This document shows, piece after piece, positions 40,885 to 49,404 of a DNA stretch of 64,000 nt (position 1 is the first letter of the stretch; the number at the start of each line of letters is the position of its first letter). The translations under genes were made by a program, and so were the position numbers. This DNA is from Streptomyces durmitorensis. GTDB taxonomy: Bacteria > Actinomycetota > Actinomycetes > Streptomycetales > Streptomycetaceae. The DNA lies in assembly GCF_023498005.1 (NCBI RefSeq), contig NZ_CP097289.1:682001-746000 (forward strand). The letters are read 5' to 3'. A model generated the notes under the pieces. It was not told the DNA's origin, made no database searches, and was given only the letters and a program-made list of their open reading frames with translations.

Positions 40885-41832
40885 GTGACCGAGCCCGCCG
40901 TCGAAGTCCAGCCCCTCGTACGCCAGAAGGCCCACAGCCTCGGAGCCCTCGGGGAGCGGTGGCTGGCCGGGCTGCCCGGTCTCATCCGTGATCTGGAGCG
41001 GCGCTGGTCCATCGAGGTCGGGCGGTCGCTGCCCGGCGGGAGTGCCTCGTACGTGGCGCGGGCCCGGATCGAGGACGGACGTGACGCGGTGCTCAAACTC
41101 TCCCTTCCCACGCCGGACTTCGCCGCCCAGGTGCAGACCCTTCACCTCGCGCGGGGGCACGGGTACGCGAAGCTCCTTGCCCATGATCTCGACCGTCACG
41201 CGATGCTCCAGGAAGCGCTCGGGCCTTCGATGGACCGGCTCGGTCTCGATCCGTGGCGGCAGATCAAGACGTTGTGCGCCATGCTCCAGAGCGCTTGGCG
41301 GGTACCTCGCGCACCGGGGCTGAGCGTCGATCCGTCGCAGGAGAAGGCCCTCGCCCTGGGCGAGTTGGTCGGACGGCTGTGGGAGGGCCTCGGCCGGCCC
41401 TGCTCGGAGCGGGTCGTGGCCCAGGCCCTGACGTACGCCGAACGGCGGGCAGCGGCGTTCGATCCCGGCCGTTGCGTCGTCGTGCACGGCGACCCTCATC
41501 CGGGCAACGCGCTGCGGGTCACCGCGCCGCGGCCCGGGGCAGAGGCGGGGTTCGTCTTCGTGGATCCCGACGGGTTCCTCGCCGATCCCGCGTACGACCT
41601 GGGGGTCGTACTCCGCGACTGGTGCGGGGAGTTGAGGGGTATGGACGCGGCTTCGGCCGTGGGTCTGGTCCGCTCCTACTGCGCGCAGCTCTCGGAGCGG
41701 ACCGGGGTGGATCAGCGGGCGGTCTGGGAGTGGGGCTTCCTGGAGCGGGTCTCCACCGGGCTCTATGTGCTCGACTTCGGTGCGCAGGAGCTCGGTCGGC
41801 CGTTCCTGGACACCGCGGAGTCGCTGGCCTGA
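40885..41832 (+). CDS. APH(6)/hydroxyurea-type antibiotic phosphotransferase
   Basis: This 315-residue protein belongs to the aminoglycoside/hydroxyurea kinase group. The ATP-binding N-lobe has GGSASYVARARIEDGRDAVLKL with the conserved Lys. MLQEALGPSMDRLGLDPWRQIKTL is a family hallmark. The catalytic loop CVVVHGDPHPGNALRV has Asp and Asn, and the metal Asp sits in FVDPDGFLADPAYDLGVVLRDW. Such enzymes inactivate streptomycin by 6-phosphorylation, or hydroxyurea; the actual substrate here may be another compound. The GTG start lies just after a CATAAT box. The gene ends convergently with the TAP peptidase gene. Confidence 0.85.
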   Translation: MTEPAVEVQPLVRQKAHSLGALGERWLAGLPGLIRDLERRWSIEVGRSLPGGSASYVARARIEDGRDAVLKLSLPTPDFAAQVQTLHLARGHGYAKLLAHDLDRHAMLQEALGPSMDRLGLDPWRQIKTLCAMLQSAWRVPRAPGLSVDPSQEKALALGELVGRLWEGLGRPCSERVVAQALTYAERRAAAFDPGRCVVVHGDPHPGNALRVTAPRPGAEAGFVFVDPDGFLADPAYDLGVVLRDWCGELRGMDAASAVGLVRSYCAQLSERTGVDQRAVWEWGFLERVSTGLYVLDFGAQELGRPFLDTAESLA

Positions 41833-41834
41833 AG

Positions 41835-41888
41835 GGTGGGCCGCACAGCGCCGGTGCGCGACGTCGACCAGGAACAGCGCGGCCCGCC
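41835..41888. terminator. Possible terminator between converging genes
   Basis: GGTGGGCCGC (41835-41844) can pair with GCGGCCCGCC (41879-41888) over 10 bases with one G-U pair and a loop of 34 bases. It lies between the stop codons of the phosphotransferase and TAP genes. Confidence 0.35.
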
Positions 41889-41899
41889 TGCTGTCCCCT

Positions 41900-43402
41900 C
41901 TAGCCGCAGTACTTGTCCCGGCTCGGCCGCTCCCCCGTCGCCAGGAAGTGGGAGACCGTCCGGTCGCCGCACTCATTGCCGTTGTCGAGGTAGGCGTCGT
42001 GTCCCGTCGAGTTCACCGTCACCATCGTGGCTCGCTCGCCCAGGGACGTGCGGAGCTTGAGGGCGCCGCTGAGCGGGGTCGCCGGGTCGCGTTCGTTCTG
42101 GACGAGGAGGATGTTGGACGGGCCGCTGTCGGTGATCCGCACCGGGGCCTCCTTCGGCCGGAACGGCCAGGCCGCGCAGGGCATCGCGTTCCTCGGCATC
42201 CCCGCGGTCAGGGGGTACTTGGACCGGCTCTCGGCGACCTCCTTCGCGTACGCGTCCGGCGACCCGGGCCACTCGATGTCATTGCAGAGGACGGCGGAGC
42301 CCACCGCGACGGCGTTCTGCAGCACCGCCTCCGGGGGAGCCTGCGGCGCGGGCGGGACCGTGCCCTTCCGGGCGGCCAGGATCAGCTCGGCCAGGCCGGG
42401 GAAGTCGTCGGGGTCATAGAGGGTGGTCAGCAGGGCCTGGCGCAGGACGTTGCCGTCGAGCTCCGCGGGGTTGGCGCCCGGCCAGGGGATCGGGTCGCGG
42501 TCCAGCTCGGCGGCCAGGCGCAGGAAGAGCGGGCGCACCTCGGCCGCCGTCCGGGCCAGCCGGTCCGGATTACCGGGTGCCGAGGCCCACTTGGCGAACT
42601 CGGGGAAGGTGTCCTCGACTCCCTGCTCATGCCCGGCGAGCCAGCCGCGGGAGACCCGCGTGGGGTCGGGGTCGTCGTTGCTGTCGAGGACGACGCGGTC
42701 GGTGCGGTGCGGGAAGAGCTGGCTGTAGACCGCGCCGACGTAGGTTCCGTACGAGACGCCCCACGCGGAGACCTTCCGCTCGCCGAGCGCCGCGCGGACG
42801 CGGTCGAGGTCGCGCGCCTCGTTGGCGGTGCTGATGTGGCGGATGAGGTCGCCGCCGTTGCGTGCGCAGGCGTCCGACACCCGCCGGGCCGCGGTCATGT
42901 TGCCGGTGACGGAACCGTCGGGAGCGGGCCAGGGGCGCAGTCTCGACGGGGCGAGGTCGGCTTGGCCGAGGCCGCAGCTGACCGGGGTGGAGCGGCCCAT
43001 GCCCCGGGGGTCGAAGCCGATCAGGTCGTAGGCGTCCCGGACCGCCTGCGGCAGCTTCTGGCCCTTGCCCGAAGGGTTGTTGATGCCGGAGCCGCCGGGC
43101 CCGCCGGGGATCAGGAGCAGTGCGCCGCGGCGCGCATCGGGGTTCTCGCCGGGGATGCGCGAGACGGCGATGCCGATCTGCTTGCCCTTGGGGTGGGCGT
43201 AGTCCATCGGGACTTCGACGGTGGCGCACTCCTGGCGGGGGTCGACGCCGCTGCCCTTGCACGGCTGCCAGTCGAGCGACTTGGCCGTGGCGGGAGCGGT
43301 GGGGGCGGCGGGCGTCGAGGCCGTCGCGGCCAGCGGTGCGGTCAGGCTGAGGACGGCCGCGGAGGCGGCGAGCAGGGCTGCGTTTCGCTTGATCTTCGTC
43401 AT
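41900..43402 (-). CDS. Secreted tripeptidyl aminopeptidase-like hydrolase
   Basis: This 500-residue exported alpha/beta hydrolase has the signal peptide KRNAALLAASAAVLSLTAPL ending near ATAST. LLLIPGGPGGSGINNPSG is the oxyanion-hole region. AWGVSYGTYVGAVYSQLFP contains the nucleophile Ser in GxSYG. DERDPATPLSGAL-like QNERDPATPLSGALKL carries the catalytic Asp, and NSTGHDAYLDNGNEC the catalytic His followed by the TAP C-terminal domain. It cleaves N-terminal peptides outside the cell. The ATG at 43402 is preceded by a long region without other genes. The same family is represented by the fragment at the left edge of the window. Confidence 0.92.
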   Translation of the reverse strand: MTKIKRNAALLAASAAVLSLTAPLAATASTPAAPTAPATAKSLDWQPCKGSGVDPRQECATVEVPMDYAHPKGKQIGIAVSRIPGENPDARRGALLLIPGGPGGSGINNPSGKGQKLPQAVRDAYDLIGFDPRGMGRSTPVSCGLGQADLAPSRLRPWPAPDGSVTGNMTAARRVSDACARNGGDLIRHISTANEARDLDRVRAALGERKVSAWGVSYGTYVGAVYSQLFPHRTDRVVLDSNDDPDPTRVSRGWLAGHEQGVEDTFPEFAKWASAPGNPDRLARTAAEVRPLFLRLAAELDRDPIPWPGANPAELDGNVLRQALLTTLYDPDDFPGLAELILAARKGTVPPAPQAPPEAVLQNAVAVGSAVLCNDIEWPGSPDAYAKEVAESRSKYPLTAGMPRNAMPCAAWPFRPKEAPVRITDSGPSNILLVQNERDPATPLSGALKLRTSLGERATMVTVNSTGHDAYLDNGNECGDRTVSHFLATGERPSRDKYCG

Positions 43403-43539
43403 GGGGACGAGCCTCGCCGATCCGTTCCGGCCGCCGCATCCTCCCAACTGCCCTATATGGCTGAGGGTTTGCCCTCGTCTTGCCCCTAGGGGTCGTAGGG
43501 TCGGATGTGGCGGGCGCCACACGATTCAAGGCGTGTGAC

Positions 43540-43558
43540 TTAGGTTAGGCTAAGCTAA
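43540..43558. promoter_or_regulatory. Iron box (DtxR/IdeR/DmdR1-type operator)
   Basis: TTAGGTTAGGCTAAGCTAA closely matches the actinobacterial DtxR-family consensus TTAGGTTAGSCTAACCTAA. It lies 55 bases before the beta-propeller gene ATG, so that gene should be repressed when iron is plentiful. Confidence 0.88.
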
Positions 43559-43613
43559 GTTATCGAGTGCTCGCCTCTTCCGGAGGCGCCTCTGTCAAGG
43601 AGATCGACGCAGC

Positions 43614-44681
43614 ATGACCTCACTCACCTGCCGCATCCGCCGTACCGCCGCAGTCGCCGTGGCCCTCGCCGCGGGCAGCGCGCTGGCCCTGACCGGCACC
43701 GCGTCCGCGCAGCCGGGCCAGACCACCGGCAAAGCGTCCGGCTCGACCGTCGAGTCCGCGCCGCTCGTGAAGGGGCTCTACCAGTCCGCGTACTCCGAGC
43801 GGAACAACGTGCTGTGGGCCACCTCCGCGGTGGGCCGGCCGCCCGTCACCAACTCCAGCCTCCTGAAGGTCGACCCGCGCACGCTGAAGGTGAAGGCCAC
43901 CTACACGCCTCCCGTCACCAACGCCGAGACCGGCGCCGTCGAGGCCGTCTACGGAGTCGCCGTCGACGACGAGCACAACACCGTCTGGACGACGAACACG
44001 CGCGACAACTCAGTCGCCGTCTACGACCAGCGCACCGGCAAGCACCTCGCCTCGCTGCCCGGCGTGAACCACGCCCGTGAGGTCGTCGTGGACGCCAAGC
44101 ACAACACGGCGTGGGCGAGCAGCTTCGGCGACGCCACCGTCGTCGCCTTCGACACCCGCACCTTCAAGGAGAAGAAGCGCGTCACGGCCGAGGGATCGAG
44201 CCCGACCGGCCTCGCGGTGAACGCACGGACCGGCACCGCCTACGCCGCCGACCTGGGCGGCGACCGCATCATCGAGATCACCCGGAAAAGCGAGAGCCCC
44301 CGCCTCATCCCCACCGGTGACGGCCCGATCTCCATCGCGCTCTCCCAGGACGGCCGCACCGCCTACACCGCCGACCAGGCCGCCGGGGGCCTCTCGGTCG
44401 TCGACCTCAAGAAGGGCACCGTCACGAAGTCCGTGCCGACCGGCGCGGGCGCCCTGTCCGTCGCCACCGACCGGCGTTCGGGCAGCGTCCTGGTCGCCAA
44501 CCGGACCCCCGGCACCGTCACGGTCGTCGACCCCGCCAAGGGCGCCGTCGTGGAGACCCTGACCACCGGCGCCAACCCCAACCACGTCCAGGTGACACAC
44601 GGTACGGCGTTCGTGCTCGACAAGTCCGGCACCGGCCCCGAGGGCCAGGACCAGGCGCACCGCATCCGCGTCGGCCGCTGA
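43614..44681 (+). CDS. Secreted YncE-like beta-propeller protein, iron-regulated
   Basis: This 355-residue exported protein has the signal peptide RRTAAVAVALAAGSALALTG, with cleavage near ASAQP. About six to seven YVTN-type propeller repeats follow (NNVLWATSAVG, HNTVWTTNTRDNSVAVYDQRT, HNTAWASSFGDATVVAFDTRT, GTAYAADLGGDRIIEI, GRTAYTADQAAGGLSVVDLKK, GSVLVANRTPGTVTVVD). The fold matches E. coli YncE, which is itself Fur-regulated and of unsettled role. AAGGAG lies about 12 bases before the ATG. The iron box upstream is the strongest clue: the protein probably serves iron limitation outside the cell. A strong hairpin ends the transcript. Confidence 0.9.
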   Translation: MTSLTCRIRRTAAVAVALAAGSALALTGTASAQPGQTTGKASGSTVESAPLVKGLYQSAYSERNNVLWATSAVGRPPVTNSSLLKVDPRTLKVKATYTPPVTNAETGAVEAVYGVAVDDEHNTVWTTNTRDNSVAVYDQRTGKHLASLPGVNHAREVVVDAKHNTAWASSFGDATVVAFDTRTFKEKKRVTAEGSSPTGLAVNARTGTAYAADLGGDRIIEITRKSESPRLIPTGDGPISIALSQDGRTAYTADQAAGGLSVVDLKKGTVTKSVPTGAGALSVATDRRSGSVLVANRTPGTVTVVDPAKGAVVETLTTGANPNHVQVTHGTAFVLDKSGTGPEGQDQAHRIRVGR

Positions 44682-44707
44682 GGCTCAAGCACTGCGCACC
44701 TCCCCAA

Positions 44708-44741
44708 GTCCGGCCCGCCACGCACCCGTGGCGGGCCGGAC
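44708..44741. terminator. Strong bidirectional terminator
   Basis: A perfect 15-base inverted repeat (arms 44708-44722 and 44727-44741, beginning GTCCGGCCCGCCACG) has a 4-base loop. It lies between the converging beta-propeller and MFS genes. Confidence 0.85.
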
Positions 44742-44770
44742 GCCGTCACGGGTCGGTCTCCGATGACGGG

Positions 44771-46066
44771 CTACGACCCGAGCCGCTGGCCCCGTTCGCG
44801 CAGCGCGCCCCGCGCCTCAGCGGGGCCGCCCGGCCTGCGCAGCCTCGTACGTACGAGATGGCTCTGTGCCGCGACGGTCGCGATCACGCCCGCGCCGAGC
44901 AGCGGCCAGGCGAGGGGACCCGCGGCGATCACGGCGGTGACCAGGAGCGGTCCCCCGCTGCGCTGGGCGGACGAGGAAAGACCGTGCACCCCGAGGTAGG
45001 CGCCCTGGGCGTCGTCGGGGGCGAGCGCGATGGAGAGCTCCCAGGACGCGATGGCGTGCAGGATCTCCGCGAAGGTGAAGGCGACCGCCGCGACCACCAG
45101 AGCCGTGACGGTCGGCCAGATGCCACCGACCACCGAGGCGGCCATGGCGGCGCAGCCGACGACGAAGCAGGCGGCGAGGGGCACGAGGAGCCCGCGGGCC
45201 TTGTCCGGCGTGCTCCCGAAGCGGGACAGGGGGACCTGGCAGCAGACCACGAGCACGCAGTTGAGGACCATGAGCAGCGGCGCGAGACCGTGCGGGGCGT
45301 CGGTGGCGTGGACGATCCACAGGGGCATGCCGACCTGGAGCACCGCGTCGTCGAGGAAGAGTGCCGCCTCGGTGGCGGTGAACAGCAGGTAGGGGCGGTC
45401 GCGCCAGGGGCTGGACGGCCTGGCCTGCGGGGCCGGGGCCGTGGAGTCGGTGACCAACCGGGAGGGGGAGGGCGGTTCGGCACAGCGCAGGGTGAGGGCC
45501 GCGGCGGCGAGGAAGCTGAGCACGTTGCCGATGAGCAGGGCCTGGTAGGCATGGGTGGTGCCGACGGCGAGGGCGAGCGCACCGGCAAGGCCGCCGATGG
45601 CCCAGCCCGCGTTGGAGACGGAGCGCTGCACGGCTTGGTACTTGGTGCGGTCCGGGCCCGCGATGCGGGCGGCGTACAGCTTGGTGAGGACGTTGGCTCC
45701 GCGGTCGGCGAGGCTGCTGACGGCCGAGTAGACAAGGAGCAGGGAGAAGTTGTCCGTGGTCAGCAGCGCCAACAGGGCGATGGCCTGCTGGACTTGGGCA
45801 CCGATGATGACGCGGGTGACGGGGAAGCGGTCGGCGAGGTGGCCCGCGAGCGGTGCGCCCGCGATACCAACGGCCCCCGAGACGCCCATGAGCACGCCGA
45901 CCTCGGTGACGGAGAGCCCGGTGACCAGAGTGAAGTAGAGGGCCGCCGCCCCCATCCAGAGTCCGGTGCCCGCCTTGTTGATCAGTGCGATCCAGAGCAT
46001 GCGGCGGCCGTCGATGCCCCCTGGTATGCGTGCGTACAGCGCGGCCCGCCTGCGACTGAGGCTCAC
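44771..46066 (-). CDS. MFS transporter (drug-efflux type)
   Basis: This 431-residue membrane protein has about twelve hydrophobic helices. The MFS loop 2-3 signature is GAPLAGHLADRFPVTRVIIG, and a central charged loop lies after helix 6 (about 205-235). WIALINKAGTGLWMGAAALYFTLV is the first helix. It probably exports a small molecule. GTG 46066 is chosen because GGGGGAG lies just upstream; the adjoining GTG at 46069 is nearly equal. It is divergent from a MocR-type regulator 125 bases away, an arrangement that suggests ligand-dependent control by that regulator. Confidence 0.9.
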   Translation of the reverse strand: MSLSRRRAALYARIPGGIDGRRMLWIALINKAGTGLWMGAAALYFTLVTGLSVTEVGVLMGVSGAVGIAGAPLAGHLADRFPVTRVIIGAQVQQAIALLALLTTDNFSLLLVYSAVSSLADRGANVLTKLYAARIAGPDRTKYQAVQRSVSNAGWAIGGLAGALALAVGTTHAYQALLIGNVLSFLAAAALTLRCAEPPSPSRLVTDSTAPAPQARPSSPWRDRPYLLFTATEAALFLDDAVLQVGMPLWIVHATDAPHGLAPLLMVLNCVLVVCCQVPLSRFGSTPDKARGLLVPLAACFVVGCAAMAASVVGGIWPTVTALVVAAVAFTFAEILHAIASWELSIALAPDDAQGAYLGVHGLSSSAQRSGGPLLVTAVIAAGPLAWPLLGAGVIATVAAQSHLVRTRLRRPGGPAEARGALRERGQRLGS

Positions 46067-46154
46067 CACTCCCCCTTGGCTTGCGATGTGACTGACGTGC
46101 GAGGTGACTGACGTGCGTTGCGACCGGCCGTGACGTGACGTCGCCACGCCCGGC

Positions 46155-46182
46155 TTGACTCCTTCTTTTGTACTGATACATA
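46155..46182 (+). promoter_or_regulatory. Promoter of the MocR-type regulator
   Basis: TTGACT (46155-46160) and TACATA (46177-46182) are separated by 16 bases. Transcription would begin within about 3 bases of the GTG at 46192, so the mRNA is probably leaderless. TGTACTGATACA (46170-46181), a near-palindrome, overlaps the -10 box and could be an operator. Confidence 0.5.
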
Positions 46183-46191
46183 CTTACTTAC

Positions 46192-47511
46192 GTGGCAGCA
46201 CAATATGCGATCAGTGGCGCGACCGCCAAGGGAATCACCTCCTCGGTCGAACAGGCCGTGACCGAGGGCGGTTTGGCGCCTGGCGACGCGCTGCCTCCGG
46301 TGCGCAGGCTCGCCGACGACCTCGGGGTCAGCGCGGGGACGGTGGCGACGGCCTACAAGGAGCTCCGGCAGCGCGGGATCGTCGTGACGCGCGGGCGCGG
46401 CGGAACGGTGGTGGCACAGGCCCCGGCGGTCGGCACGCGCCGCCCGCCGAAGGTGCCGCAGGGGGTGCGCGATCTGGCGGGCGGACATCCGGATCCGGCG
46501 CTGCTTCCGGTGCTCCTTCCGCCCGACCGGGTGGACCCCGTCAGCGGTTCGCACCGCGGTTCGCCGCGCCGTGCGGGGCTTGAGGAGCTGGCCCGCGAGT
46601 GGTTCGCGCGGGACGGCGTGCCCGACGACCGGGTCACCTTCGCGCACGGGGCGCTCGACTGCATGGCGCGGCTGCTGTCCGTGGAACTGAAGCCGGGCGA
46701 CGCGGTGGCCGTGGAGGACCCCGGTTTCCATCATCTCCTCGATCTGGTACCGGCGTTGGGCCTTCGCATGGTGCCGGTGGCGGTGGACGACGAGGGGATC
46801 AGGCCCGATGCGTTGCGCGGTGCGCTGCGGGCCGGGGTCAGGGCCCTGGTGTGCAGCCCTCGCGGACAGAACCCGGTGGGCGGCTGCTTCTCGGAGGCGC
46901 GGCGGGACGCCCTGCTCGAAGTCCTCGGCGGCTTCCCTGACGTCCTGGTCGTCGAGGACGATCACAACGCGGACATCGCGGGGCCGCCCGCGTACTCGCT
47001 GGCCGCCGGCGGGCTCGCACGTTGGGCCCAGGTGCGGACCGTGTCCAAGCATCTGAGCGTCGACCTGCGGTGGGCGGCGCTGGCGTGCGACGCCACCACG
47101 CTGGCCCGGCACGAGGGACGGATGCTGCTCACGTCGGGGTGGGTCAGTCACGTACTCCAGGAGACGGTCGAGCGCACGATGGCCGATCCTGCCGCGCGAG
47201 CGCTGGTGGGGCGGGCCGAGCGCGCCTACACCGAGCGGCGCCTGGCGCTGATCGGGGAGCTCGCGCGGCGCGGGATCCCGGCGCGCGGGGCGAGCGGGAT
47301 GAACGTGTGGGTGCCGGTGCGGGACGAGTCCGCGGTGGTCAACGGACTGCGCTCGCGGGGGTGGTGGGTGGCCGCGGGGTCGCGCTTCCGCATCGCCACG
47401 CCCACCGCCGTACGGATCACCACGGCCATGCTGGAGGTGGCGGACACGGCGCCGCTCGCCTCGGACTTCGCCGCGGTGCTCGGCGAGTCCGAGGCCACGT
47501 ACGGAGGTTGA
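46192..47511 (+). CDS. MocR-type GntR/aminotransferase regulator
   Basis: This 439-residue protein has an N-terminal GntR winged helix (AKGITSSVEQAVTEGGLAPG, LPPVRRLADDLGVSAGTVAT). A fold-type I aminotransferase domain (about 95-430) follows, with VEDPGFHHLLDLVPAL, CSPRGQNPVGGCFSEARRDAL, VVEDDHNADI and the PLP-Lys in RTVSKHLSVDLRWA. MocR proteins sense PLP adducts of amino compounds rather than transaminate. The GTG start is read from a likely leaderless mRNA. The divergent MFS gene is the natural target, so a transported amine or amino acid analogue may be the signal. Confidence 0.9.
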   Translation: MAAQYAISGATAKGITSSVEQAVTEGGLAPGDALPPVRRLADDLGVSAGTVATAYKELRQRGIVVTRGRGGTVVAQAPAVGTRRPPKVPQGVRDLAGGHPDPALLPVLLPPDRVDPVSGSHRGSPRRAGLEELAREWFARDGVPDDRVTFAHGALDCMARLLSVELKPGDAVAVEDPGFHHLLDLVPALGLRMVPVAVDDEGIRPDALRGALRAGVRALVCSPRGQNPVGGCFSEARRDALLEVLGGFPDVLVVEDDHNADIAGPPAYSLAAGGLARWAQVRTVSKHLSVDLRWAALACDATTLARHEGRMLLTSGWVSHVLQETVERTMADPAARALVGRAERAYTERRLALIGELARRGIPARGASGMNVWVPVRDESAVVNGLRSRGWWVAAGSRFRIATPTAVRITTAMLEVADTAPLASDFAAVLGESEATYGG

Positions 47512-47586
47512 TACCGCGGTGAGCGGGACAATGGACGCGGCGTCCACCGTCCCGCTCTCCCATGATCCACTCCCCCGAGGTGCCCG

Positions 47587-48126
47587 ATGATCACCTGGCG
47601 TCGACTCGACGAACCGGACTTCCCTCTGCTGCGGCGGTGGCTGGAGCAGCCGCACGTCGCGCGCTGGTGGAACCACGAGACGTCACCCGAGGCCTTGGAG
47701 CGCGACTTCGGCCCGGCGGCCCGCGGAGAGGAGGCGTCGGAGGACCTGCTCATGCTGCTCGACGGCGAGCCGTTCGGCCTCGTCCAGCGCTACCGCTTCG
47801 CCGACTACCCCGAGTACGGCGCCGAGTTGGCCGGCCAGGTGGAACTCCCCCAGGGCGCCATGTCCATCGACTACCTCATCGGGGACCCCCTCCGGGTCGG
47901 CCGGGGGCTCGGCACGCGCATGATCCGGGCGATCGTCGAGGCCACCTGGACCGACCACCCCGATGCCACCGCGGTGCTCGTCCCCGTGCACACGGGCAAT
48001 CACGCGTCCTGGCGCGTACTGGAGAAGGCGGGCCTGCGGCGCGTCGCCGACGTGTCGCTCGAACCGGACAACCCCGTCGACGACCGCGCCCACTACCTCT
48101 ACCGGATCGACCGTCCTACGGCCTGA
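47587..48126 (+). CDS. GNAT acetyltransferase, AAC(6')-like
   Basis: This 179-residue protein resembles AAC(6')-type GNATs. ITWRRLDEPDFPLLRRWLEQ, then PHVARWWNHETSPEA, is the usual start, SIDYLIGDPLRVGRGLGTRMI carries the acetyl-CoA loop, and HTGNHASWRVLEKAGLRRV is the conserved C-terminal helix. The group acetylates aminoglycosides or hydroxylysine-type siderophore precursors, so resistance activity is only a possibility. The ATG follows CCGAGGTG. It is the only gene of its transcript and converges on the cyanase gene 12 bases away. Confidence 0.85.
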   Translation: MITWRRLDEPDFPLLRRWLEQPHVARWWNHETSPEALERDFGPAARGEEASEDLLMLLDGEPFGLVQRYRFADYPEYGAELAGQVELPQGAMSIDYLIGDPLRVGRGLGTRMIRAIVEATWTDHPDATAVLVPVHTGNHASWRVLEKAGLRRVADVSLEPDNPVDDRAHYLYRIDRPTA

Positions 48127-48138
48127 TGTGACGCTGCC

Positions 48139-48609
48139 TCAGAAGGGCTTGGTCGGCAGGTACTTGCCGTCCAGGGTGATGACGGCGCGCTCCCCGCCCT
48201 CGGGGTCGGCGACCTTCTTCACGTCAAGCCTGAAGTTGATCGCGCTGATGATGCCGTCGCCGAACTCCTCGTGGACCAGGGCCTTGAGCGTGGTGCCGTA
48301 GACCTGGAGCATTTCGTAGAAGCGGTAGATGGTCGGGTCGGTGGGGATCCCGCCGGGGATGGAACCACGCGTCGGGATGGTCTGGAGCAGCGTCGCCGCG
48401 TCGGCGTCCAGGCCGAGGAGCTCGGCGACGGCCCGCGCGGCCGGCTCCGGCAGGGCGTGCTGGCCGAGCACGGCGGCGGTGACGAAGGCGACCGAGTAGC
48501 CGGTGACGTCGGCTATCTGCTGCCAGGACAGATCCTTGCGCACCTTGGCCTCGACGGCGGTGACGGCCAGGGCCTGGCGGGCGGTGGGGTCGAACTGGGC
48601 TTGCGTCAT
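48139..48609 (-). CDS. cynS: Cyanate hydratase (cyanase)
   Basis: This 156-residue enzyme has an N-terminal helical domain ([20 protein letters not shown]) and the cyanase catalytic domain. [16 protein letters not shown] supplies the catalytic Arg and Glu of the YRFYE motif, and [13 protein letters not shown] the catalytic Ser. It converts cyanate and bicarbonate to ammonia and carbon dioxide and works as a decamer. A carbonic anhydrase gene precedes it, which restores bicarbonate as in the E. coli cyn operon. AGGAAG precedes the ATG. Three 9-base tandem repeats lie in the 68-base gap to the anhydrase gene. Confidence 0.96.
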   Translation of the reverse strand: MTQAQFDPTARQALAVTAVEAKVRKDLSWQQIADVTGYSVAFVTAAVLGQHALPEPAARAVAELLGLDADAATLLQTIPTRGSIPGGIPTDPTIYRFYEMLQVYGTTLKALVHEEFGDGIISAINFRLDVKKVADPEGGERAVITLDGKYLPTKPF

Positions 48610-48634
48610 GGGAAGACTTCCTTGCTTGGTTGGC

Positions 48635-48661
48635 GTGATGCGTGTGATGCGTGTGATGCGC
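48635..48661 (-). repeat. Three 9-base tandem repeats between the anhydrase and cyanase genes
   Basis: GTGATGCGT occurs three times in a row on the plus strand, the last copy ending in C. The array lies 26 bases upstream of the cyanase ATG. It could vary in copy number and shift the spacing between the two genes. Confidence 0.6.
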
Positions 48662-48677
48662 GTAACGGGCTTGGTCG

Positions 48678-49280
48678 TCAGGCGCGGACGGCGGCGGCGT
48701 CGAGTTCCTCGACCGTGCCGGTGGGGATGTCGTAGACCCAGCCGTGCAGCGCGAGCGTGCCCCGGAGCAGGGCGCGGGCCACCGAGGGGTGGGTGGCGAG
48801 GTTCGCCAGCTGGGCCCGCACGTTCTCCCGTACGAGGTCGGCCAGCTGTTCCGTACCCGGCTCGGCACAGGCCTCGGCACCGGCCCTGGCCCGGGAGGCG
48901 TCCGCGTGGCGCAGCCAGTCGGCGACGGCAGGCAGGCCGCCCAGGTCGTGCTGTTCGGCGAGGGCGGTCATCGCTCCGCAGGCGGAGTGCCCGCAGACGA
49001 CGACGTCCGACACACCCAGGACGGCGACGGCGTACTCGATCCCGGCTGCCACCCCGTCCGAGCCAGGTGCGTAGGCGGGCACGAGGTTGCCCGCGGTCCG
49101 GATGACGAACAGCTCACCCGGCTCGCTCTGGGTGATCAGCTCCGGCACCACCCGGGCGTCGGAGCAGCTGATGAAGAGCGTCGTCGGCGCGTGGCTGTCC
49201 GCGAGGTGGGTGAAGAGGTCGGCCTTCGCCGGGAAGACATCGCGCCGGAAACGCGCGACACCCTCGGTGAGGTCCTGCAT
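48678..49280 (-). CDS. cynT: Beta-class carbonic anhydrase (cyn operon)
   Basis: This 200-residue enzyme has the beta-class zinc ligands and dyad: [15 protein letters not shown] (Cys, Asp, Arg) and [14 protein letters not shown] (His and Cys). [14 protein letters not shown] follows the first motif and the C-terminal strand [16 protein letters not shown] is typical. It interconverts CO2 and bicarbonate. Its place directly before cyanase on the same strand indicates that it prevents bicarbonate loss during cyanate degradation. It is divergent from a LysR gene, mirroring the CynR-cyn arrangement. ATG 49280 follows AAGGGAG. Confidence 0.94.
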   Translation of the reverse strand: MQDLTEGVARFRRDVFPAKADLFTHLADSHAPTTLFISCSDARVVPELITQSEPGELFVIRTAGNLVPAYAPGSDGVAAGIEYAVAVLGVSDVVVCGHSACGAMTALAEQHDLGGLPAVADWLRHADASRARAGAEACAEPGTEQLADLVRENVRAQLANLATHPSVARALLRGTLALHGWVYDIPTGTVEELDAAAVRA

Positions 49281-49344
49281 GGTCACTCCCTTCGGTGGCA
49301 TCGGCCCTGGTGGGGCTGACGAGATCCACCATGCATGACCTGGG

Positions 49345-49397
49345 TCTATAGCGTCCAAGATGTAATAGCCATGCCTGCCATCGATGCCATCTATAGT
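49345..49397. promoter_or_regulatory. Face-to-face promoters of the cyn operon and its LysR regulator
   Basis: TATAGA on the minus strand (49350-49345) is a good -10 box for the anhydrase-cyanase operon. TATAGT (49392-49397) is a -10 box for the LysR gene and ends 7 bases before its ATG, implying a leaderless mRNA. CTATAG appears at both ends of the interval. The LysR protein would bind between them. Confidence 0.6.
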
Positions 49398-49404
49398 TGT
49401 GGTC

